In this document: positions 41,126 through 49,186 of the stretch, in pieces
Position numbering within the stretch: position 1 is the stretch's first letter
Layout of the letters: each line of letters starts with the position of its first letter
DNA from: Candidatus Devosia phytovorans
GTDB lineage: Bacteria; Pseudomonadota; Alphaproteobacteria; Rhizobiales; Devosiaceae
Assembly (NCBI GenBank): GCA_029202405.1
Contig: CP119312.1
Location: 563,001 to 627,000 of the forward strand
Length of the DNA stretch: 64,000 nt
Reading direction: 5' to 3'
Translations under genes and position numbers: made by a program
Notes under the pieces: model-generated
Told to the model about the DNA's origin: nothing
The model's database searches: none
The model's input: the letters and a program-made list of their open reading frames with translations, nothing else

Positions 41126-42061
41126 ATGAAGTGGCGTGGCAGGCAGCAGAGTTCCAACATCGAGGACCGGCGCAGCCAGGGCGGCGGCGGCCTTGGCGGG
41201 CTGGGCGGCAATCCTTTCGGCCGGGGTGGTGGCGGCATTCGCTTGCCCTCGGGCGGGGGGCGCGGCTCGCGTGGCGGCTTCGGTAGCCTGATCGGCATCG
41301 TGGTGGTGCTGGGTATTATCTGGCTTGTGACCGGCACCAATCCGCTCGACATGCTGAGCGGTGGTGGCAGCAGTTCGTCTACCCAGTCCAATGCCTCGCG
41401 GCAGGTGCCGACCACGGGCGAAGAGGCCGAGTTGCGCGAATTTGTCGGTGTCGTGGTCAAGGAGACCGAGGATCTGTGGACCGAGGTCTTCGAGGCATCG
41501 GGCGAGAATTATCCCGAGCCCAGGGTCGTGTTGTTCAGCGGCGGCACCAATACCGGCTGCGGCTATGCCGATTCCAGCACCGGGCCGTTCTATTGCCCCG
41601 GCGACAGTCAGGTTTACATCGACCTGAGCTTTTATGATCAGTTGCGGTCCGAATTCGGTGCGCCGGGCGATTTTGCTCAGGCCTATGTGCTGGCGCATGA
41701 AGTGGGTCACCATATTCAGAACCTGACGGGCGTGCTGCCCGAGTTCAACCAGCGTCGCCAGTCGATGAGCACGGAAGAGGCCAATGCCTATTCGGTCCGC
41801 GTCGAGCTGCAGGCGGACTGCTATGCCGGCGTCTGGGCCAGCTATGCCGGCCAAGAAGACCTGCTGGACAATGGCGATATCGAGGAAGCGCTCAACGCCG
41901 CCGAACAGATCGGCGATGACACGCTGCAAAAGCGTATGCAGGGCTTTGCGGTGCCGAAAACCTTCAACCACGGCACGTCGCAGCAGCGGAAGACCTGGTT
42001 CGAGCGCGGATATTCGAGTGGCAACCCGAGCCAGTGCGATACGTTTTCGGGGAGTGTTTGA
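41126..42061 (+). CDS. Neutral zinc metallopeptidase, YpfJ family
   Basis: The product is 311 residues. A Gly/Arg-rich N-terminal stretch (about 15-60) is followed by one membrane helix (about 62-80, GIVVVLGIIWLVTGTN) and a periplasmic catalytic domain with the zinc motif AHEVGHHIQN near 195. The ELQADCYAGVWA segment supplies the third ligand. ATG 41126 gives the family start MKWRGRQQS. Its target is unknown. It ends four bases before the ParE stop on the other strand. Confidence 0.92.
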   Translation: MKWRGRQQSSNIEDRRSQGGGGLGGLGGNPFGRGGGGIRLPSGGGRGSRGGFGSLIGIVVVLGIIWLVTGTNPLDMLSGGGSSSSTQSNASRQVPTTGEEAELREFVGVVVKETEDLWTEVFEASGENYPEPRVVLFSGGTNTGCGYADSSTGPFYCPGDSQVYIDLSFYDQLRSEFGAPGDFAQAYVLAHEVGHHIQNLTGVLPEFNQRRQSMSTEEANAYSVRVELQADCYAGVWASYAGQEDLLDNGDIEEALNAAEQIGDDTLQKRMQGFAVPKTFNHGTSQQRKTWFERGYSSGNPSQCDTFSGSV

Positions 42062-42064
42062 GGG

Positions 42065-42376
42065 TTAGGGGCGGTCGCGCATGATGGTTTCGTAGTCCTG
42101 TGCACTACTGAAGATGCGCAAGATCAGCACGTTATCGCGTTGCGCGTCATAGACTATCACCAAACGCTCAAATGGCGTCTGCCGGATGCCAGGGCCGAAG
42201 TCGGGCCTTGCAATACCGCTGTCCGGCGCTGTTCCAATCAGTTCGCACCGTGCCATGATCCGTTCGATGTAGTTTTGTGCTGTCCGGGAGAAGCCTGACA
42301 TCTCGACGATGTATAAGAATATGGCGTCTAGGTCGTCCCGCGCATCATCAGAGTAGTTGACATCAGGTGGTGTCAT
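42065..42376 (-). CDS. parE: ParE/RelE-superfamily toxin
   Basis: The product is 103 residues. The RelE/ParE fold is evident: DDLDAIFLYI near the start, then GIRQTPFERLVIVYDAQRDNVLILRIF at the C-terminal strand pair. ParE toxins block DNA gyrase; RelE relatives cut mRNA, and the ParD-type partner favours ParE. ATG 42376 lies 14 bases inside the antitoxin gene. Lower GC than neighbours suggests acquisition. Confidence 0.85.
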   Translation of the reverse strand: MTPPDVNYSDDARDDLDAIFLYIVEMSGFSRTAQNYIERIMARCELIGTAPDSGIARPDFGPGIRQTPFERLVIVYDAQRDNVLILRIFSSAQDYETIMRDRP

Positions 42377-42653
42377 GTCGGCGCGCGCGCTGTTGTTCGA
42401 GCCGCTCAGCGGATTCAAACTGGCGCCGCATGTGTTCACGCACGGATGCTGCACTATGAACCGGACGCGAAGGATCTGCGGCGTGAAGAATCTGCCGCTT
42501 GAGTTCAGCCAGACGTGCTGCGTGCTGCTGCTCATCGAGCGCCATTCGGACCATCTCGTCGGCAGATTCGAACTCACCGCGTGCCACGCTCTCGCGGATT
42601 CTTTCGGCTTGGTCGTCGCTTATGGTCACGGTGAGCTTGTCTGGCTGGTCCAT
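42363..42653 (-). CDS. parD: ParD-type ribbon-helix-helix antitoxin
   Basis: The product is 96 residues. The N-terminal ribbon-helix-helix reads DKLTVTISDDQAERIRESVARGEFESADEMVRMAL, and the C-terminal half is a basic helix. ATG 42653 has a GGAGG site close upstream. It overlaps the toxin gene by 14 bases. The gap to carA upstream is 88 bases and contains the carA terminator, leaving about 50 bases for its own promoter. Confidence 0.88.
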   Translation of the reverse strand: MDQPDKLTVTISDDQAERIRESVARGEFESADEMVRMALDEQQHAARLAELKRQILHAADPSRPVHSAASVREHMRRQFESAERLEQQRARRHDTT

Positions 42654-42702
42654 GTCGACCTCCGATGTCGCCCCAATGTAATGCGGCGTGCCCGGTCGGC
42701 CA

Positions 42703-42731
42703 AACAAAAACGCCGGAGACTGGCTCCGGCG
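42703..42731 (-). terminator. Rho-independent terminator of carA
   Basis: On the minus strand: CGCCGGAG, loop CCAGT, CTCCGGCG, then TTTTTGTTT. The 8-base-pair GC-rich stem with a T run is a textbook terminator, 11 bases past the carA stop. Confidence 0.9.
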
Positions 42732-42741
42732 TATTCTCAGA

Positions 42742-43947
42742 TCAGGCAGCGGGCGCCTTGTGTTCGGGCAGTTCCGCCACGCCCTTTTGCTTGCGGACGT
42801 GGTTGAGGAAGCGCGTGAAGAGGTAGTGGCTGTCGCGCGGGCCGGGGCTGGCTTCGGGGTGGTATTGCACCGAAAAGATCGGCTTGCCCTCAACCTGCAG
42901 CCCCGCATTGGACTGGTCGAACAGCGAGACATGGGTCTCGGTGACGCCAGACGGCAGACTGGCCTTGTCGACGGCAAAGCCGTGGTTCATCGAGGTGATT
43001 TCCACCTTGCCCGTGGTCAGGTCCTTGACCGGATGATTGGCGCCGTGGTGGCCCTGGTGCATCTTGGAGGTGGTGCCGCCCAGGGCCAAGCCGAGCAGCT
43101 GGTGGCCGAGGCAAATGCCGAAGACGGGTTTGCCGGTTTCCATCAGCGTCTGGATGGTGGGCACGGCATATTTGCCAGTCGCCGCCGGATCGCCGGGGCC
43201 ATTGGAGAGGAAAATGCCGTCGGGATTGTGCGACAGCACATCGGCTGCCGTGGCGGTGGCCGGAACGACGGTGACCTTGGCGCCCTGGTCGGCGAGGCAG
43301 CGCAGGATGTTGCGCTTGGCACCATAGTCGATGGCGACGATGTGGAAATCGGCATTGTCGAGCTGGCTATAGCCCTTGTCCCATGCCCAGCCGGTCTGGT
43401 CCCAGTGATAGGTCTGGGCGGTGGTGACTTCCTTGGCAAGGTCAAGCCCTTCAAGGCCCGGGAACGCATTGAGTTCAGCCGTGATCGAGGCTTCGTCGAA
43501 CTGGCCATCGGGCGCATGGGCGACGACGCCGTTGGGCATGCCGTTTTCGCGGATCAGCGCGGTCAGGGCGCGGGTGTCGACGCCGGCGATGCCGACGATA
43601 TTGCGCTTCTTGAGCCAGACGTCGAGTTCTTCGGCAGCGCGGTAGTTGGAGGGATTGGTGATGTCGGCCTTGATCACGACGCCACGCACGCCGGACAGAG
43701 CGGCCATATTGACCGTCTCGATGTCCTCGTCATTGGCGCCGACATTGCCGATATGGGGGAAGGTGAAAGTCACGATCTGCCCGGCATAGGACGGATCGGT
43801 TAGGACTTCCTGGTAGCCGGTCATGGCGGTGTTGAAGCAGACCTCGCCGGCGGCGTGGCCAATCGCTCCGATGCCGCGGCCTTCCAGGCGCGTACCGTCT
43901 GCCAGGATCAGAAGTGCGGTCGCGGGGGATTGCTGCCAGCCGGTCAC
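42742..43947 (-). CDS. carA: Carbamoyl-phosphate synthase small subunit
   Basis: The product is 401 residues. The N-terminal domain (FNTAMTGYQEVLTDPSYAGQ) is followed by a class I glutamine amidotransferase with the nucleophile Cys in FGICLGHQLLG near 280 and the His in QYHPEASPGPRD near 365. It supplies ammonia to CarB. carB is about 18.7 kb away on the same strand, so the two are not in one operon here. The terminator is strong, and ParDE follows at once. Confidence 0.97.
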   Translation of the reverse strand: MTGWQQSPATALLILADGTRLEGRGIGAIGHAAGEVCFNTAMTGYQEVLTDPSYAGQIVTFTFPHIGNVGANDEDIETVNMAALSGVRGVVIKADITNPSNYRAAEELDVWLKKRNIVGIAGVDTRALTALIRENGMPNGVVAHAPDGQFDEASITAELNAFPGLEGLDLAKEVTTAQTYHWDQTGWAWDKGYSQLDNADFHIVAIDYGAKRNILRCLADQGAKVTVVPATATAADVLSHNPDGIFLSNGPGDPAATGKYAVPTIQTLMETGKPVFGICLGHQLLGLALGGTTSKMHQGHHGANHPVKDLTTGKVEITSMNHGFAVDKASLPSGVTETHVSLFDQSNAGLQVEGKPIFSVQYHPEASPGPRDSHYLFTRFLNHVRKQKGVAELPEHKAPAA

Positions 43948-44142
43948 GGTAGGGCTCCATGGTTTGTTTCAGGTAGTCGCGCGTTCAGACCGGCAAAGTC
44001 TTGCAACTTTTCCGGGCCACGCTCGCGTCAATGTCGATTGAGGCCTCTCCCTAGACGCAGCAGCCGGTCAACGCAAGTGGCGCGACGCGCTTATTGTGCC
44101 TATATGGGTCCAACAAAACGCATAGCAAGAGGATCAAAACCC

Positions 44143-44595
44143 ATGCGCGAACAGTTCAGCGAAGGCCTGAAAGAGGCCCTCAAGGCTCGTGACCAGCGGC
44201 GCACCGCGACGCTCCGGGCCATTACCGCGGCTATCAAGGACAAGGACATCGCCATCCGCCAGGAAAACCGCGGGCCGGCGACCAATGAGGAAATCCTCGC
44301 CATCATCGTCAAGATGGTCAAGCAGCGCGAAGAAAGCTTTGCCATCTATGCCCAGGCCGGCCGTGCCGACCTCGCCACGGTGGAAAAGGAAGAGATCGAC
44401 ATCCTCAACGAGTTCCTGCCCAAGGGACTGACCGAAGAAGAGGTCGAGGCGGCGATCAAGGCAGCCATTGCCACCACCGGTGCCGCCGATCCCAAGGACA
44501 TGGGCAAGGTGATCGCCCAGCTCAAGGCCGACTACCCGGGCCGGATCGACTTCGGCAAGGCCAGCGCCAAGGTGCGCGCGGCGCTGGCTGGCTAA
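44143..44595 (+). CDS. GatB/YqeY domain protein
   Basis: The product is 150 residues, a YqeY-type helical domain (REQFSEGLKEALKARDQRRTATLR at the start, IDILNEFLPKGLTEEEVE, GKVIAQLKADYPGRIDFGKAS). YqeY is related to the tail of GatB and binds tRNA, and is often found next to dnaG in this group; here dnaG is about 4.6 kb downstream. ATG 44143 has an AGAGGA ribosome site. Confidence 0.92.
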   Translation: MREQFSEGLKEALKARDQRRTATLRAITAAIKDKDIAIRQENRGPATNEEILAIIVKMVKQREESFAIYAQAGRADLATVEKEEIDILNEFLPKGLTEEEVEAAIKAAIATTGAADPKDMGKVIAQLKADYPGRIDFGKASAKVRAALAG

Positions 44596-44599
44596 GTCC

Positions 44600-45745
44600 T
44601 CAAGCGATGAGACGCAATGTAGCGGTCGTGACCTGGTTACGGCCGCTTCCTTTTGCTCGGTAGAGCGCATCGTCGGCGCGGTTGAGGACCGAGGAAAAGT
44701 TTTCGCCCTCGCCGCTGACGGCGACGCCAACGCTGACGGTGGCCGGTATGGACTCCATGGCGCGGCGGGTCGGGGTCTGTTCGAAGTCGGCGCGGATGCG
44801 CTCGGCGATCTGCTTGGCCTGTTCCACGAGCATGGGCTCCAGGATGGCGCAGAATTCTTCGCCGCCAATTCGGGCCACGGCGTCGTCGCTGCGCATATTG
44901 TTATGCAGGATCGCGCCGAAGTGGCGGATGACGGAATCGCCCCCGGCGTGACCGAAGCGGTCGTTGATCTGCTTGAAATGGTCGATGTCGAACATCAGCA
45001 CGGCGGTGCCGGCGGGCAGATCAAGGTTTTCAAAGCGATCGAACAGGGCGCGGCGATTCAAAAGGCCTGTCAGCGAGTCGGTATTGGCCTCATGCCTGTG
45101 TTTGCGGGCGGCGCGCGAGTGGTGCAGTGTCAGCGTGATGGCGCCGATGCCGGTCAGGCCAACCAGCGACATAATGGAATTGAAGCGCTCGGCCCAATTG
45201 TCGGGAATGGCTTGCAGGACCAGATGCCCGTCGAGGGCAATCATCACCGAACAGGCAAAGAAGGAAATCGCACAAAGCGTATAGAGCACGGCGTTGGACA
45301 CCAGCGCCGCCGGGGATTCATGGCGGCCACGCCAATATTCCACAGCGCAGAGCAGCATGATGATGCCGCCCATGAGGTTGAGATTGAACACGCCGATCCC
45401 GGACAGACCGGCAAACAGAGGCACGGCGAGCAGGATCAGCGAAATCGCCCAGACCACGACGGCGGGCCGTACCGAGTTTGCCGTGTCGCGGAACAGGCGC
45501 GACGCTCCATAGATCAGGCCGAAGCCGCTAAGGATCAGCGTATAGGGAGCAAGCAGGTGGAAGAGGCCCACTTCGCCATTGCGAAAGCCCAGCAGAACCA
45601 TGGCGATGACCACGAGGCCAATGCCGGCCGAACCATAGGCGAGATAGGTCTCCGCCCGGGAATTCATCCAACCGATGAGCAGCGCACCCATCAAGGCCGC
45701 ACTCGAAAAAGCGATCGCTATCAATAAGGTAGCGTTGTCGATCAT
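44600..45745 (-). CDS. Membrane-anchored diguanylate cyclase
   Basis: The product is 381 residues from ATG 45745; a start at 45808 (21 codons more) is also possible, since it too has a ribosome-site-like AGGGA. About six membrane helices (residues 3-205) precede a GGDEF domain with an intact GGEEF motif and an RxxD site (RSDDAVARIGGEEF). It should make c-di-GMP. No other domain is visible. Its end lies four bases from the end of the YqeY gene. Confidence 0.88.
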   Translation of the reverse strand: MIDNATLLIAIAFSSAALMGALLIGWMNSRAETYLAYGSAGIGLVVIAMVLLGFRNGEVGLFHLLAPYTLILSGFGLIYGASRLFRDTANSVRPAVVVWAISLILLAVPLFAGLSGIGVFNLNLMGGIIMLLCAVEYWRGRHESPAALVSNAVLYTLCAISFFACSVMIALDGHLVLQAIPDNWAERFNSIMSLVGLTGIGAITLTLHHSRAARKHRHEANTDSLTGLLNRRALFDRFENLDLPAGTAVLMFDIDHFKQINDRFGHAGGDSVIRHFGAILHNNMRSDDAVARIGGEEFCAILEPMLVEQAKQIAERIRADFEQTPTRRAMESIPATVSVGVAVSGEGENFSSVLNRADDALYRAKGSGRNQVTTATLRLIA

Positions 45746-45851
45746 TGCCCGTCCCCCGATCGCGCAAAGGCGTTTCGCTCGCCGGCGGGCAAGAGACGCT
45801 TGGGTCATTCAATCCCTAGAAGATGACTAAAGGGTTATTAAATGCAAGTAC

Positions 45852-47036
45852 TTAACAATTGCCCGCTGGCACGGTCTGGATTTTGATGCTGCGCAGTTCC
45901 TGCCAGTAGGACCAGATGGCGATCAATACAGCCAGAGCGAGCGCTGCGGTGCCGATCAGCGGGAGGCTGCGATATCCCCAGCCGGCGTCGAGCATGCCGG
46001 CACCCAGAACGGCGCCGATGGCAATGCCGATATTAAAGCCGGTGGGGATGAGCGCCGAGGCCAGATTGGGCGCATCGCCCGCCCAGGCGAGTACGCGCGA
46101 CTGGACCGGCGAGCCGAAGGCGAAGTTGACGCCGCCCCAGATGACCACCACGACGGCCATGACCAGGGGATAGGGGCTGACGGCGTAGAGCAGGGCAAAG
46201 GCGCCCACCTGGGTGGTGAGGATGACGATGAGCGATGGCATCAGCTTCCAGTCGGCAAGCCGACCGCCGATGAAGACGCCGATGGTCGATCCAACACCGT
46301 AAAGCAGCAGAATCCAGGGGATGATGGCGGCGTCGAAGCCGCTGACCTCGCGCAGCAGTGGCGCGATATAGGTAAAGAGGCTGTATTGGCCGATCATGGC
46401 CAGGATGGCGATGAGCAGCGAGGTGGCGACCTGCTGCCGGCCGAGCGCCTTGAATTCCCTAAGCAGGCCGCCGCTGGTGCTGGCATTGGCGGTGCTGGTC
46501 GGCAGACAGAAGGCGACGGCGAGAGTGGCGACAAAGCCCAGCGCACCGACGGCCCAGAAGGTGGCGCGCCAGTCGATAGCTGTGCCGATGGCGGTTCCCG
46601 CCGGAACGCCCAGAATATTGGAAACGGTCAGGCCGGAGAGAATCAGCGCGACGGCGAAGCCGCTCTTGTCTGCCGGCACAAGATTGACGGCCACTATGGC
46701 GGCGATGCCGAAATAGGTGCCATGCACCACCGAGACCAATACGCGCGCCGCCATCAGCAGTTCGAAGGTCGGCGCCAGGGCGCAGAGCGCCTGGCCGAGG
46801 GTGAAGACCGTGCCAAGCAGCACGATCAGCGCCTTTCTGCTGAGCCTTTTGGTCGCGACGGCCAAGAGCGGCCCGCCAATGGCGATGCCCACGGCATAGC
46901 CGCTTATCAGGTAGCCGGCTGTGGGAATCGAGGTGCCAAGGCCAAGGGCGACTTCGGGTAGCACGCCAGCGATCACAAATTCGGCCGTGCCGAAGGCAAA
47001 GGCGGCGAGAAACAACGCAAACAACGGCAGCGACAT
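45852..47036 (-). CDS. MFS transporter (DHA1/AraJ type), third copy
   Basis: The product is 394 residues from ATG 47036 (MSLPLFALFLAAFAFG); ATGs further upstream would add hydrophilic residues and are less likely, though no strong ribosome site distinguishes them. Twelve helices are predicted. The first carries GTAEFVIAGVLPEVA, the AraJ signature. The Pro-rich loop and KRLSRK follow helix 2. The substrate is unknown. It is divergent from the HdeD-type gene. Confidence 0.88.
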   Translation of the reverse strand: MSLPLFALFLAAFAFGTAEFVIAGVLPEVALGLGTSIPTAGYLISGYAVGIAIGGPLLAVATKRLSRKALIVLLGTVFTLGQALCALAPTFELLMAARVLVSVVHGTYFGIAAIVAVNLVPADKSGFAVALILSGLTVSNILGVPAGTAIGTAIDWRATFWAVGALGFVATLAVAFCLPTSTANASTSGGLLREFKALGRQQVATSLLIAILAMIGQYSLFTYIAPLLREVSGFDAAIIPWILLLYGVGSTIGVFIGGRLADWKLMPSLIVILTTQVGAFALLYAVSPYPLVMAVVVVIWGGVNFAFGSPVQSRVLAWAGDAPNLASALIPTGFNIGIAIGAVLGAGMLDAGWGYRSLPLIGTAALALAVLIAIWSYWQELRSIKIQTVPAGNC

Positions 47037-47216
47037 GACATAAACCGCCAGCGGCGGGCCTCGATTGAAGCGGTCTCTCATCATGTTGAGGCAATGTTGG
47101 CAATGCATAATTGGCGGGCACGACTTTAGATAAACTAAAGTCACATCAGGCTTGGCACTGCCCGCGATCTGATTAGTCTGATCGGAGCGGCCGAGCTGGC
47201 GCGCATGGAGAGCGAG

Positions 47217-47777
47217 ATGACAGTGTCGACGGAAACGAAACGACGGTTTGCCCTGGCCACGGCCCTTCGCGGTCTCTTCATGTTGCTGGCAGGTCTTTAT
47301 GCGGTGATCTGGCCCACCGAGGCACTGACCATCCTGGTGCTGGCCGGCGGCATCCTGCTGCTGATCGATGGTGCGCTGGGGCTATGGAGCCTGACCTTTG
47401 GTGGTGGCAAAAGCGGCAATTACTGGTTCGACGTGGTATCAAATGCGCTGTCACTGATCTTGGGCGTGCTGATCCTGCTCAGCCCGCTGCTCGCAACCAT
47501 TCTCACCGTGACCTTTATGGCGACGCTGGTCGGTATTGCCGCGCTTGTCGTCGGCGTCATGCAGATCGTGGTGATCACGCGAGAGCGCGAGCACTATGTG
47601 CGCATCTGGCCGGTGGTGCTGTCGGGCATTTCCTATGTGCTGCTCGGGCTGGTTTTCCTGTTCTTCCCGCTGCTCAGTGCGTCGATCGGGGTGGTTTTCG
47701 GTGGCGTGCTGCTGGTGTTTTTCTCGTTCGGTCTGTTTGGCTGGGCCTGGCGACTTTATCAGCGCAGCAAAGCCTGA
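47217..47777 (+). CDS. HdeD/DUF308 family membrane protein
   Basis: The product is 186 residues with six predicted membrane helices arranged as three pairs of repeats, as in HdeD (DUF308). HdeD relatives take part in acid resistance, but this is a broad family and the role is not established. ATG 47217 has GGAGAGCGAG upstream; the ATG at 47205 is also open. It overlaps the end of the BrkB gene by 19 bases, tail to tail. Confidence 0.8.
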   Translation: MTVSTETKRRFALATALRGLFMLLAGLYAVIWPTEALTILVLAGGILLLIDGALGLWSLTFGGGKSGNYWFDVVSNALSLILGVLILLSPLLATILTVTFMATLVGIAALVVGVMQIVVITREREHYVRIWPVVLSGISYVLLGLVFLFFPLLSASIGVVFGGVLLVFFSFGLFGWAWRLYQRSKA

Positions 47778-48652
47778 CGCGCTTCGGTTTCGCGCTGGAG
47801 TTCGGCGTTGATTGTGGCGCCCAGCACGACGATCAGTGCCGAATTATACATCCAGAGCAGCAGCACGATGGCAGTGGCCAGCGAGCCGAAGGTCGCCTCG
47901 AACTGGCCCAGCCGCTCGACATAGAAAGAGAAGGCGAGGCAGACCAAAAGCCAGAGCAAGACGGCGATGCTGGCGCCGGGCCAGATCCACTTGGCGCGTT
48001 TCGAGCGGCGGTCCGGAGCAAAGCGATAGAAGGCGGCCAGCCCCAGAACGCCGAGACCGAGCAGGATGGGCCAGCGCAGCCACAGCACCAGGGCCTGCCC
48101 ATGACCCAGCCATGGGAAGGCGGCGAAATAGGCCGGGATCAGGGCCACCAGGGTCAGCACCAGGATCATGCCGATGCCGGCCAGGAAGGTGACCCAGACC
48201 GACATGGCAATCGCTGCAAGGAAGTTGCGCTTGTCGGGCTCGGCATGAGTGCGAGAGGTGGCATACATCAGCGCTGCCACGCCGCGCGAGGCGCTCCAGG
48301 CGGCAATTAGCAGCGAGATGGCGAGGCCGATGCCGAGGCCGGCACGAGGCTGGTCGAGGAGCGCGACCAATTGATCGGCCAGCGTCTGCCGCGCCACCTC
48401 GGGCACGATGCCATCTAGGCGATCCACCATGTCGGCGAGAAAGGTCGGCTTGGCGAACAGGCCAAGCAGCAGCACGGCGCTGGTGACGGCAGGAAACAGG
48501 GACAGAAAGCCAAAATAGGCCACACCGGCGCAGCGCATGGATGTGTCCATGCGCGTCATCGCCTGGACAGTGCGCCAGATTACCTTGCGCCAGCGATGGC
48601 GGTGGGTTTTCGGCGGCGATGTCGTTGTGGCATTTGCGAAAGTCTCGGTCAT
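47759..48652 (-). CDS. YihY/BrkB family membrane protein
   Basis: The product is 297 residues from ATG 48652, with about six membrane helices. The family segments DTSMRCAGVAYFGFLSLFPAV and LLLWMYNSALIVVLGATINAEL near the C-terminus are conserved. YihY was once thought to be RNase BN, but it is a membrane protein of unknown transport function. Convergent with the HdeD-type gene. Confidence 0.88.
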   Translation of the reverse strand: MTETFANATTTSPPKTHRHRWRKVIWRTVQAMTRMDTSMRCAGVAYFGFLSLFPAVTSAVLLLGLFAKPTFLADMVDRLDGIVPEVARQTLADQLVALLDQPRAGLGIGLAISLLIAAWSASRGVAALMYATSRTHAEPDKRNFLAAIAMSVWVTFLAGIGMILVLTLVALIPAYFAAFPWLGHGQALVLWLRWPILLGLGVLGLAAFYRFAPDRRSKRAKWIWPGASIAVLLWLLVCLAFSFYVERLGQFEATFGSLATAIVLLLWMYNSALIVVLGATINAELQRETEARQALLR

Positions 48653-48686
48653 GCCGGTCAACGCCGGCGCGCACACGAAGTTGCGA

Positions 48687-49115
48687 TCAGCGGTAGATCA
48701 CGGTGACACCGGCGACCGCTTCGTCCTGCCGATAGATTTCGGCACCCTGCGGCAGGGTCAGCTCGATATTGCCAAAGCCATCCCATCGCGCATCAAGGGC
48801 CGCATCGGTCTGACCGACGGAGACAAAGCTTGCGGCATCTTCCGGCAGATCATCGCCAGCAGGGATCAGTGCTGCCTGGGTATTGGGGCCCGTGGTCGTG
48901 CCACAATCGCGGGAAAAGACCACGAGGTCGAACTGTCCATCGGGCGCGGTCTGCCGGTCTGAGATGCTGACGTCGCAGCTTGGCGCCAGGCCCGCGACAT
49001 ACCAGAGGCCCGCGCCGACGATCAGGGCAGGGCCCGCCGTCAGCAGCGTGAAGAGCGGCAGGGGGAATTTCTGGCTTTTGGGCAATGCGGACCTGCTGTG
49101 GCGAAAAATAGCCAT
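48687..49115 (-). CDS. Single-pass membrane protein, hypothetical
   Basis: The product is 142 residues from ATG 49115 (a GTG at 49124 is also possible). One membrane helix (about 18-42, LFTLLTAGPALIVGAGLWYVAG) precedes a small periplasmic domain with a Cys pair (PSCDVS, SRDCGT) that could form a disulfide. I do not recognise a family. It is divergent from dnaG over about 70 bases. Confidence 0.65.
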   Translation of the reverse strand: MAIFRHSRSALPKSQKFPLPLFTLLTAGPALIVGAGLWYVAGLAPSCDVSISDRQTAPDGQFDLVVFSRDCGTTTGPNTQAALIPAGDDLPEDAASFVSVGQTDAALDARWDGFGNIELTLPQGAEIYRQDEAVAGVTVIYR

Positions 49116-49186
49116 GAATGCCACGCGAGCGTTTCGTCACAAGAAAGTTTCAGTGACACCGCGTGGCCAAGTGCTTACTTACACCA

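Noticed and set aside
40865..41971. N-terminal extension of the CpdB frame to 41971
   Set aside because: The added part is antisense to the YpfJ gene, and the Tat signal at 40864 marks the real start.
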